Translations under genes and position numbers: made by a program
Assembly: GCA_017543725.1 (NCBI GenBank)
Contig: JAFYFO010000069.1
Span: 1-6,313 of the forward strand
DNA length: 6,313 bases
Source: Eubacterium sp.
GTDB taxonomy: Bacteria > Bacillota > Clostridia > Oscillospirales > Acutalibacteraceae
Direction: 5' to 3'
Notes under the pieces: generated by a model
The model's input: the letters and a program-made list of their open reading frames with translations, nothing else
What the model was told of the DNA's origin: nothing
Database searches by the model: none
In this document: positions 1 through 5,753 of the stretch, in pieces
Layout: each line of letters begins with the position of its first letter
Numbering within the stretch: position 1 is the stretch's first letter

Positions 1-223
1 AACTGCGTTTCAGGCGGTTCGGATTCGTTTCACTCTGCTTGAACGGTTTATTAAGTTCCGGAAAAAGCGTTCCTTCACTCAGCGCTTTTTCAGCAGAATA
101 ACTTTCAAGCGTTTCCTGGAGCGGAACATATGCCATTGTCACAGAAGCGTCCTTCGGTATTGGGGGGCGCTTCTGATTTTTATCAAGAAAACTCGGATTA
201 AAGAGTTCTTCAAATACTTCCAT
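1..223 (-). CDS. cotJA: Spore coat associated protein CotJA, partial (C-terminal part beyond the left edge)
   Basis: The reverse strand reads from an ATG at 223-221 without a stop to the window edge, giving 74 residues that begin MEVFEELFNPSFLDKN. Residues 28-61 carry the signature I recall for CotJA: VTMAYVPLQ, then a tyrosine-containing helix, then EGTLFPELNKPF. CotJA is a small, mother-cell-made spore coat protein, usually encoded with cotJB and cotJC; those would lie to the left, outside the window. The start is supported by an AAGGAG ribosome binding site seven bases upstream (about 236-231 on the reverse strand). The first 27 residues are proline- and charge-rich and are probably the poorly conserved N-terminal tail. 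The opposite strand is also open here but shows no family signature. Translation read by eye; family assignment from recalled motif. Confidence 0.85.
   Translation of the reverse strand, partial: MEVFEELFNPSFLDKNQKRPPIPKDASVTMAYVPLQETLESYSAEKALSEGTLFPELNKPFKQSETNPNRLKRS
142..183 (+). terminator. Terminator-like hairpin on the plus strand, inside cotJA (antisense)
   Basis: In plus-strand RNA, 142-156 pairs with 161-175. Eight Watson-Crick pairs (CAGAAGCG with CGCTTCTG) are extended by seven more, four of them G-U or U-G, around a four-base loop, followed by ATTTTTATC. In the minus-strand cotJA mRNA the G-U pairs become A-C mismatches, so the full stem forms only in plus-strand transcripts. 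It would stop plus-strand transcription entering from the left, or antisense RNA over cotJA. It could also be a chance product of the coding sequence; no plus-strand gene ending here is visible. Confidence 0.4.
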
Positions 224-375
224 AATATCTCTCCTTTCTCTGATATTATATGTTTTATTTCGTTTTTTGACATCAAACACCTTTAAAATGATTTATGAAT
301 AGTATGAATAAGATGATTAAAAAAACGGATTATTGTTAAAACTATAACTGAAAACATAATAAATAAGGTGATTAA
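224..375. other. Divergent AT-rich spacer between cotJA and mazF, no antitoxin gene
   Basis: This spacer contains the ribosome binding sites of both flanking genes and possible promoter elements: a TTGACA at 267-272 on the plus strand, whose best -10 at 18-base spacing (ATTTAT, 291-296) is poor. The only plus-strand reading frame with a start is a 14-codon stretch at 295-339 with no ribosome binding site, far too short for a MazE-type antitoxin. Confidence 0.5.
241..256 (-). promoter_or_regulatory. Candidate cotJA promoter -10 region (SigE-like or SigA-like)
   Basis: The reverse strand reads CATATAAT at 252-245, seven of eight positions matching the mother-cell SigE -10 consensus CATACAHT and also containing a perfect TATAAT. 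It lies 21 bases before the cotJA start, leaving a short leader with the ribosome binding site intact. SigE control would fit a coat gene. I see no convincing -35 element for either sigma factor at standard spacing, so the call is weak. A second CATACTAT lies at 306-299 on the same strand, also without a clear -35. Confidence 0.3.
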
Positions 376-717
376 ATGTATGTCAGAAGAGGCGATATTT
401 TTTATGCCGATTTAAGCCCCGTTGTCGGAAGTGAACAAGGCGGAGTGCGCCCCGTTTTGATTGTTCAGAATGATGTTGGAAACAAGTATTCTCCAACCGT
501 TATAGCGGCGGCGATAACAAGCAGAATGGATAAAACCAATCTGCCGACCCATATTGAAATAGACGCAAGAGAATGCGGCCTTTCAAAAGACAGTGTTGTT
601 CTTCTTGAACAGGTCCGAACAATTGATAAACAGCGCCTCAGAGATAAAATGGGCGCGCTTGATAATCAGGATATGAATAAAGTCAATCAGGCGCTGAATA
701 TCAGTTTTGGTTTATAA
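376..717 (+). CDS. mazF: MazF/EndoA-family mRNA interferase toxin
   Basis: A 113-residue protein of normal MazF/PemK length (Bacillus EndoA is about 116). The N-terminus has the family hallmark [20 protein letters not shown] followed by [10 protein letters not shown]. The two active-site residues known from Bacillus subtilis MazF, Arg25 and Thr48, fall at the same numbers here (R25 in GVRPV, T48 in AITSR). The family folds as a dimeric SH3-like barrel and cleaves single-stranded mRNA at short specific sequences (UACAU for the Bacillus enzyme); this protein's specificity cannot be read from sequence. The ATG at 376 is preceded by AAGGTG with a five-base gap. In Bacilli the gene follows alr and the antitoxin gene ndoAI; here neither is present and the upstream neighbour is the divergent cotJA. 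It is intact, with no frameshift. Confidence 0.95.
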   Translation: MYVRRGDIFYADLSPVVGSEQGGVRPVLIVQNDVGNKYSPTVIAAAITSRMDKTNLPTHIEIDARECGLSKDSVVLLEQVRTIDKQRLRDKMGALDNQDMNKVNQALNISFGL

Positions 718-745
718 TCCTTAAAAACACCCAAATTAAATATTC

Positions 746-774
746 TTTACTATTAAACTCCTTTGTGTTATTAT
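746..774 (+). promoter_or_regulatory. Candidate SigA promoter for the dut-GH43-GH31 operon
   Basis: TTTACT at 746-751 (four of six matches to TTGACA) is separated by 17 bases from TATTAT at 769-774 (five of six matches to TATAAT). Transcription would start near 781, giving a leader of about 27 bases with the complete AAAGGAG ribosome binding site at 793-799. A perfect TATAAT at 785-790 is a worse candidate: starting about seven bases after it would cut into the ribosome binding site, and its -35 (TTGTGT, 763-768) is poor. Confidence 0.45.
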
Positions 775-801
775 TAACTTGTCTTATAATATAAAGGAGT
801 T
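756..801 (+). promoter_or_regulatory. 16-bp hairpin masking the dut ribosome binding site
   Basis: AACTCCTTT at 756-764 is the exact reverse complement of AAAGGAGTT at 793-801. Pairing continues inward through 765-771 with 786-792 (five A-T pairs and two G-U pairs), giving 16 continuous pairs and a 14-base loop. The 3' arm contains the whole dut Shine-Dalgarno sequence. In RNA reading through from mazF the site would be buried; in RNA starting near 781 the 5' arm is absent and the site is free. After the stem comes only CTTATT, so as a terminator for mazF it would be weak. Pairing is seen directly; function is inferred. Confidence 0.6.
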
Positions 802-807
802 CTTATT

Positions 808-1323
808 ATGCAGAGAATAGCAAAATTTGAAAAAGTTTCTTTTTCTCAGTTTGAAAAAGATTTTAAAAAATCATTCGGCGACTCTTATGATGTTAAAGCC
901 GTTTATGACGGAATAAAACTTCCTCTCAGGGCAACAATCGGCTCGGCGGGCTATGATTTTTTCGCTCCGGTTGATTTAAAACTTGAGAAGAATTCAACCC
1001 TCCTTGTTCCAACGGGAATAAGAGCAAGAATTGATGAAGGCTGGGTGCTGAATATTTTTCCGCGCTCGGGGCTTGGTTTCAAGCACCGTATTCAACTTGA
1101 TAACACCGTTGGAATTATCGACAGCGATTATTACGGCGCAGAAAACGAAGGTCATATTATGATAAAAATTTCCTGCGACGCTTATGATGAAAATCATAGT
1201 CTTTGCGTTGAAAAGTCAACGGGATTTGCTCAGGGAGTATTTATGCCTTTCGGTATAACCGAAGACGATAACGCAACTGATAACCGCCTCGGCGGGATGG
1301 GCTCAACAACAAAAAAAGGCTGA
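808..1323 (+). CDS. dut: dUTP diphosphatase (trimeric dUTPase)
   Basis: Hydrolyses dUTP to dUMP and pyrophosphate, keeping uracil out of DNA and supplying dUMP for thymidylate synthesis; cytoplasmic, normally a homotrimer using Mg2+. All five dUTPase motifs appear in order in 171 residues: AGYDF (47-51), PRSGLG (85-90), VGIIDSDYYG (101-110, with the expected catalytic Asp105 and Tyr108), GFAQGVFMPFG (139-149) and RLGGMGSTTKKG (160-171). Motif V differs from the common RGxGGFGSTG form: Met164 replaces the Phe that stacks on uracil and the Arg is one residue closer. About 40 residues precede motif I, longer than in short bacterial dUTPases. The ATG at 808 follows AAAGGAG with an eight-base gap, within the hairpin described at 756-801. 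The next gene starts four bases after the stop, so the two are likely co-transcribed. Confidence 0.95.
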   Translation: MQRIAKFEKVSFSQFEKDFKKSFGDSYDVKAVYDGIKLPLRATIGSAGYDFFAPVDLKLEKNSTLLVPTGIRARIDEGWVLNIFPRSGLGFKHRIQLDNTVGIIDSDYYGAENEGHIMIKISCDAYDENHSLCVEKSTGFAQGVFMPFGITEDDNATDNRLGGMGSTTKKG

Positions 1324-1327
1324 ATTT

Positions 1328-3373
1328 ATGAGAAAAATAATATCTGTTTTATTGGCTTTATCAATAATATTAACTATGAATATCAATTCCCTTTACGCTC
1401 TTGCCAAAGACGCTTATTCCGATAATTCAATAAAGCGCGCCTGCCTTCACGACCCTTCAATTATCAGGGCAAACAACGGCTCTTATTATGCAGTCGGCTC
1501 GCATCTTGCAATGATTAAATCAAACGATTTAATCAACTGGAATAATCTTGATTCCTCGATAAACGGCAAAAATTATCTGACTGTTGACGGTAAGAGTTGG
1601 AAGGAAAATCTTGAAGAACCCCTGAAATGGACAACGGATTATCAAAACGCCGTTATCCTTGAAACCGGGATTGAAAAGCCGCTTGAATATAACTGCTGGG
1701 CAAACGACATTATTTATAATGAAACAATGAAGAAATACTGCCTGTACGGCTGCTGTTCTGTTTGGGGAACAACGGCTTCCGTTATCTGGCTTGCTGTTTC
1801 GGAAGATATTGAAGGACCGTATAAATATGTTGATTCTTTTATATACAGCAATGTTTCAAGCAACGCAAAGGCGCTTGATTCGGATTTCCGGAGCCCGAGA
1901 ACCGAGGCAAACGATTATTCAAAAACAAATATGAAAGACCTTATTGCCGAGGGCTATATGGATGAAAGCCTGATTAATTCAAGATGCGAGGGGGGTTATC
2001 CTTTCACGGATTATAACGGCTACTATCGCTGCGGCTGGGGCGAATATCCAAACGCTATCGACCCAAACGCCTTTATAGATTCCTTCGGCGAAATGTGGCT
2101 TGTTTACGGCTCATACAGCGGCGGATGCTTTGTTGTTAAACTTGATAATAAAACAGGATTGCCTGATTATTCCTATATGAAACGGAATTCGGATTTTGAT
2201 ATCTATTTCGGAAAACGCATTTCAAACACTAATCCCGAAACCGAGGCAACGGGTGAAGGACCGTTCATAATTTATGACAAGCAAAGCAAATATTATTATC
2301 TGTTTTTAACCTATGGCGGTCTTGCGGCTTCGGACGGATATAATATCCGCGAATATCGCTCAAAACGCCCCGACGGTCCTTATGAAGACGCGGCGGGAAA
2401 TCTCGCAACGGATTTCAAAAACACGGGGCTTAAAATAAGCGCTGACTTTCAGTTTGATTCAATGAAAAGCGCTTATCTTTCACCGGGACATTCCTCCTGC
2501 CTTATTGATGCAGACGGCAGAATGTTTCAGATGTTCCACACCCGGTTTACTGCCGACAGCGGCGCGGGTCATCAGGTTCGTATTCATCAGATGGCAAGAA
2601 CCTCCGACGGCTGGGCAACGCTTCTTCCTTTTGAATATCAGGGCGAAAAGATTTCGTCAGTCAGTAAAAACGATATTGCAGGAACATATGAATTCATTGA
2701 TTTGAATAATCAGACCCACAGAAAAGAAAACGAAAACTCGCCTTTCAGCGATATCATCAATAAAAAGCAATATATAACCCTTAAATCGGACGGAAGCATT
2801 ATCGGCGCAAAAGATTATTCGTTTTCGCTGACAAACGCGCATATCTCATCAAAATCCGTCAGCGGAAAATGGAGCGTTTCCTCCTCGGGAACAAACGCTT
2901 ATTTCACAATCGGAAGCGTTAAATACAGCGGAGTTTTCGCATATCAGAAAGACGCGTCTTCCTCTGCAAAGAAAGTTTTGGTCTTTACCGCGGCAGGTAA
3001 CGATAATTCCTCAATAATGGGCGTTAAACACAGCCATAATTATAAAACTTCAATAACTCCCGCAACGCTTGAAAAAAACGGAAAAATAACCAAAAAATGC
3101 GCTGTTTGCGGCGCTGTTACCACCTCGGTTATCTATAAACCGAAATCATTCAAACTTTCAAAAACAACATATACATATAACAAAAAAGCAAAAAAACCGA
3201 AAGTGACGGTTAAAGACAGTAAGGGAAAAACAATAAGCAGCGCCAACTACACTCTGACTTATTCAAACAACAAAAAAGTCGGCACTGCAAAGGTTAAAAT
3301 CAAATTCAAAAATAACTTCAAAGGCACAAAGACCCTAAAATTCAAAATCAAGGCTAAAAAGAAAAAGCGTTAA
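1328..3373 (+). CDS. Secreted GH43 arabinanase-like glycoside hydrolase with C-terminal surface modules
   Basis: A 681-residue exported enzyme. Residues 1-26 form a signal peptide (MRK, hydrophobic 4-17, likely cleavage after ALA at 24-26). A five-bladed beta-propeller of family GH43 follows: catalytic base Asp42 in HDPSII, Asp245 in AIDPNAF as pKa modulator, general acid Glu310 in GEGPF, and His388 in PGHSS matching the metal-bound histidine of endo-1,5-arabinanases. Residues about 450-566 resemble the C-terminal beta-barrel domain of AbnB-type arabinanases (starts AGTYEF). Residues 568-598 are a small HSHNY...CAVCG motif, and 605-675 a lysine-rich Ig-like module ending KAKKKKR. It probably cuts alpha-1,5-arabinan outside the cell; alpha- or beta-linked relatives within GH43 are not excluded. 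No LPXTG anchor; the basic modules may hold it at the wall. The start is four bases after dut, with only a weak AAGG upstream, suggesting translational coupling; GH31 follows 17 bases downstream. Confidence 0.88.
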   Translation: MRKIISVLLALSIILTMNINSLYALAKDAYSDNSIKRACLHDPSIIRANNGSYYAVGSHLAMIKSNDLINWNNLDSSINGKNYLTVDGKSWKENLEEPLKWTTDYQNAVILETGIEKPLEYNCWANDIIYNETMKKYCLYGCCSVWGTTASVIWLAVSEDIEGPYKYVDSFIYSNVSSNAKALDSDFRSPRTEANDYSKTNMKDLIAEGYMDESLINSRCEGGYPFTDYNGYYRCGWGEYPNAIDPNAFIDSFGEMWLVYGSYSGGCFVVKLDNKTGLPDYSYMKRNSDFDIYFGKRISNTNPETEATGEGPFIIYDKQSKYYYLFLTYGGLAASDGYNIREYRSKRPDGPYEDAAGNLATDFKNTGLKISADFQFDSMKSAYLSPGHSSCLIDADGRMFQMFHTRFTADSGAGHQVRIHQMARTSDGWATLLPFEYQGEKISSVSKNDIAGTYEFIDLNNQTHRKENENSPFSDIINKKQYITLKSDGSIIGAKDYSFSLTNAHISSKSVSGKWSVSSSGTNAYFTIGSVKYSGVFAYQKDASSSAKKVLVFTAAGNDNSSIMGVKHSHNYKTSITPATLEKNGKITKKCAVCGAVTTSVIYKPKSFKLSKTTYTYNKKAKKPKVTVKDSKGKTISSANYTLTYSNNKKVGTAKVKIKFKNNFKGTKTLKFKIKAKKKKR

Positions 3374-3378
3374 AATTC

Positions 3379-3385
3379 GGGGGAG
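3379..3385 (+). promoter_or_regulatory. Strong ribosome binding site of the GH31 gene
   Basis: GGGGGAG lies five bases before the ATG at 3391 in the 17-base gap after the GH43 stop. It fixes the start codon and suggests the GH31 gene is translated independently within the shared transcript, unlike the GH43 gene, which has only a weak site. Confidence 0.7.
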
Positions 3386-3390
3386 CGGAT

Positions 3391-5670
3391 ATGTTGAAAA
3401 AATCTTTAATCGCAAAAACAAACGCAAAAGCAAATGAAAAACAAATTGCCATTATTGGAAACACAAGAATAACCTATTTAACTCCAAGGCTCATCCGCGT
3501 TGAAAAAGACAATTTCAGCGATTTGGCGAGTTTTTCGGTTTGGTTCAGAAATTTTGAGGCAGGCGATTTTTCCGCAATAAATGTAAACGGTGAAATAGTT
3601 GTTGAAACAAGCGAAGTTATCTTCAACATAAAAAAAGGAAAGCCCTATTCCGTTTATTTTAAAGACAGCAAAAAAACCGAGGTCTTTTCAAATCAGAAAA
3701 ACCTCAAAGGAACAAGAAGAACGCTTGACGGAACTTCCGGAAAAGTCAAACTCGGCGAAGGCTTGATAACCGAAGGCGGCGCGTATCTTTTTGACGACAG
3801 CAAATCAATGCTCCTTGATGAAAACGGAAGGTTTATCCCGAGAAAATCCGGCTCAAAGGATTACTATGCTTTTGCCTACGGAAAAGACTATCGCCAAACA
3901 ATTCGCGCATTTTATATGATAAGTTCGCAGGTTCCGCTTGTTCCCCGATTTGCTCTGGGCGTCTGGTGGAGCAGATATCATGCGTACACTCAAAAAGAAT
4001 ACCTTGATTTGATGAAGCGCTTTAAAGACGAGGAAATTCCGCTGACAGTTGCAACGGTAGATATGGATTGGCACTGGGTTCATAATATAAAAGAGAAATT
4101 CGGCGTTGACTACGGCGGCTGGACGGGATATTCCTGGAACACCGAACTTTTTCCCGATTACAGGGAATTTCTTAAAAAACTTAAAGAAGACAATCTTCAT
4201 ATAACGCTTAATCTTCATCCTGCCGACGGAGTTCATAAATATGAAGATATGTATGAAGAAATGGCGAAAGCAACAGGCGTTGACCCCAAAACGGGAAAAA
4301 AGGTTGATTTTTCTCTTGCAAGCGATGAATTCTGGAACGCCTATTTTGATATTCTACATAAGCCCTATGAAAAAGACGGCGTTGATTTCTGGTGGATTGA
4401 TTGGCAGCAGGGAACAAAGGTTGATGTTGAAGGGCTGGACCCCCTCAATGCGCTTAACCACTATCATTTTCTTGATAACGCCGAAAGCGGGCAGATGCCT
4501 CTGATTCTTTCAAGATATGCGGGTATGGGCTCCCACCGCTATCCGCTCGGCTTTTCGGGCGACACTGCGATAACCTGGAAAACATTTGATTTTCAGCCCT
4601 ATTTCACGGCGAATGCCGCAAATGCCGCATACACCTGGTGGAGCCACGATATCGGCGGTCATCATCAAGGCTACCGAGACGACGATTTGTATTTAAGATG
4701 GCTTGAATTCGGCGTTTTCTCGCCGATTATGCGCCTTCATTCAACCGCTATTGAACTTCTCGGAAAAGAGCCCTGGAAGTATAAATACAGCGTTTATCAA
4801 TCGGCTAAATACTGGCTTAATCTTCGCCACAGGTTAATTCCGTATATCTTCACAATGGGTTACAGAACTCATCTTGACGGAATTGCTCTTTGCGAGCCGA
4901 TGTACTATTCCTATCCCGAAAACAAAAACGCCTATAAATGCCCTAATCAGTATATGTTCGGCTCTGAACTTATGGTTTGCCCGATAACTCAGAAAAACCA
5001 TAAATCGCTCAATATGGGAAGCGTTACGGCATGGCTTCCAAGGGGCGAATGGATTGATATTTTCACAAATCAGCGCTATAAGGGCGAGGGCTTTGCCGAG
5101 TTGTTCAGGGATACCGAATTTATGCCCGTTCTTGCAAAAGAGGGCGCAATTATTCCTCTTTCTGCTGATAGCGGAAACAGCGTTGAAAACCCCGAAAATC
5201 TTGAAATTATCGCATTTTCCGGAGGCGGAGAGTTCACTCTGATTGAAGATAATTCAAAGACGGACTACATTAATCATATTGCAAAAACAAAGTTTGAAAT
5301 GACTTATGAAAACGAAGTTTTAACCTTTAAGATTAATAAGGCTGAGGGCGATTTATCCGTTATTCCCGAAAAAAGAAACTATAAAATCCGCATAAAAGAC
5401 GCAGGAATAGAATTTGAAATAAATGGCGCGGATGTTAAGGAAGAACATATAAGAATTTTTGAAAATGCAAAAAGACTTCCGAAAGAAGACGATAAGCAAG
5501 CCGTTATCAGAATTTTATCGCGTTGGCAGGCAACAACAGTTAAAAAGCAGATTGCCTATAAACCCTTTGAAAAGGCGCAAACAAAGAAGGAACTTTTTGC
5601 TGCGCTTGATATTTGCGACGCTCCTTCAGAAGTTAAAAACTGCATAAAAGAATCCTTAAATCAGATATAA
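3391..5670 (+). CDS. Cytoplasmic GH31 alpha-glycosidase (alpha-glucosidase/alpha-xylosidase type)
   Basis: A 759-residue enzyme without a signal peptide or membrane segment. The order fits GH31: an N-terminal beta-sandwich (about 1-180), a TIM barrel from PLVPRFALGVWWSRYH (182-197), and C-terminal beta-sandwich parts from about 500. The catalytic nucleophile is Asp337 in WWIDWQQG and the acid/base Asp391 in FSGDT. Typical subsite -1 residues are Asp224 and Asp226 in TVDMDWHW, Arg375 in LSRYAG, and His419/Asp420 in WWSHDIGG. The family releases alpha-linked sugars from non-reducing ends with retention; glucose, xylose, galactose or GalNAc specificity is not decidable here. The last 75 or so residues look helical and lie beyond the usual sandwich. 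It shares an operon with the exported GH43 and probably works on imported oligosaccharides. A terminator begins two bases after the stop. Confidence 0.93.
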   Translation: MLKKSLIAKTNAKANEKQIAIIGNTRITYLTPRLIRVEKDNFSDLASFSVWFRNFEAGDFSAINVNGEIVVETSEVIFNIKKGKPYSVYFKDSKKTEVFSNQKNLKGTRRTLDGTSGKVKLGEGLITEGGAYLFDDSKSMLLDENGRFIPRKSGSKDYYAFAYGKDYRQTIRAFYMISSQVPLVPRFALGVWWSRYHAYTQKEYLDLMKRFKDEEIPLTVATVDMDWHWVHNIKEKFGVDYGGWTGYSWNTELFPDYREFLKKLKEDNLHITLNLHPADGVHKYEDMYEEMAKATGVDPKTGKKVDFSLASDEFWNAYFDILHKPYEKDGVDFWWIDWQQGTKVDVEGLDPLNALNHYHFLDNAESGQMPLILSRYAGMGSHRYPLGFSGDTAITWKTFDFQPYFTANAANAAYTWWSHDIGGHHQGYRDDDLYLRWLEFGVFSPIMRLHSTAIELLGKEPWKYKYSVYQSAKYWLNLRHRLIPYIFTMGYRTHLDGIALCEPMYYSYPENKNAYKCPNQYMFGSELMVCPITQKNHKSLNMGSVTAWLPRGEWIDIFTNQRYKGEGFAELFRDTEFMPVLAKEGAIIPLSADSGNSVENPENLEIIAFSGGGEFTLIEDNSKTDYINHIAKTKFEMTYENEVLTFKINKAEGDLSVIPEKRNYKIRIKDAGIEFEINGADVKEEHIRIFENAKRLPKEDDKQAVIRILSRWQATTVKKQIAYKPFEKAQTKKELFAALDICDAPSEVKNCIKESLNQI

Positions 5671-5672
5671 TT

Positions 5673-5710
5673 AAAAGCGCTCCTGAGAATTAATCCCGGG
5701 AGCGCTTTTT
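5673..5710 (+). terminator. Rho-independent terminator after the GH31 gene, probably bidirectional
   Basis: AAAAGCGCTCC at 5673-5683 pairs perfectly with GGAGCGCTTTT at 5699-5709 across a 15-base loop, with T's at the 3' end. It begins two bases after the GH31 stop. On the reverse strand the stem is followed by TTTTAATT, so it can also end the convergent amidohydrolase transcript. Confidence 0.9.
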
Positions 5711-5711
5711 C

Positions 5712-5753
5712 TGACTACTGACTACTGACAACTGGCTACTGGCAACCGGCCAC
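5712..5753. repeat. Degenerate 7-bp tandem array, six units
   Basis: Six consecutive heptamers without gaps: TGACTAC, TGACTAC, TGACAAC, TGGCTAC, TGGCAAC, CGGCCAC. The first two are identical; later units accumulate A-to-G and T/A changes towards the right. The array fills the space between the terminator and the amidohydrolase stop codon, and its last base is part of that stop. Seven-base units shift frame, so it is not coding repeat. It looks like a slippage-generated or dispersed short intergenic repeat. Confidence 0.8.

Noticed and set aside
2..286. Long open plus-strand frame opposite cotJA
   Set aside because: It has no clear start or ribosome binding site and a composition rich in Phe, Arg and Ile typical of a shadow frame; the minus strand carries the recognisable CotJA signature and a good ribosome binding site.
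295..339. 14-codon frame upstream of mazF as a tiny antitoxin
   Set aside because: No ribosome binding site, far below antitoxin size, and made of low-complexity AT-rich sequence.
785..790. Perfect TATAAT before dut as the operon promoter
   Set aside because: Transcription from it would begin inside or after the Shine-Dalgarno sequence; the pair at 746-774 gives a workable leader. TATAAT also forms part of the hairpin's 3' arm.
3160..3373. A-rich tracts at the 3' end of the GH43 gene as a phase-variation or frameshift site
   Set aside because: The runs are at most about seven A's, the frame is intact, and the tracts are explained by lysine codons in the basic Ig-like module.
4609..4630. Short direct repeat AATGCCGCA twice in the GH31 gene
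   Set aside because: It encodes NAANAA directly before the conserved WWSHDIGG motif and is explained by protein sequence.
5712..5753. Heptamer array as a CRISPR or plasmid iteron array
   Set aside because: There are no spacers, the units are only 7 bp and directly abutting, and no cas, rep or par gene is present.
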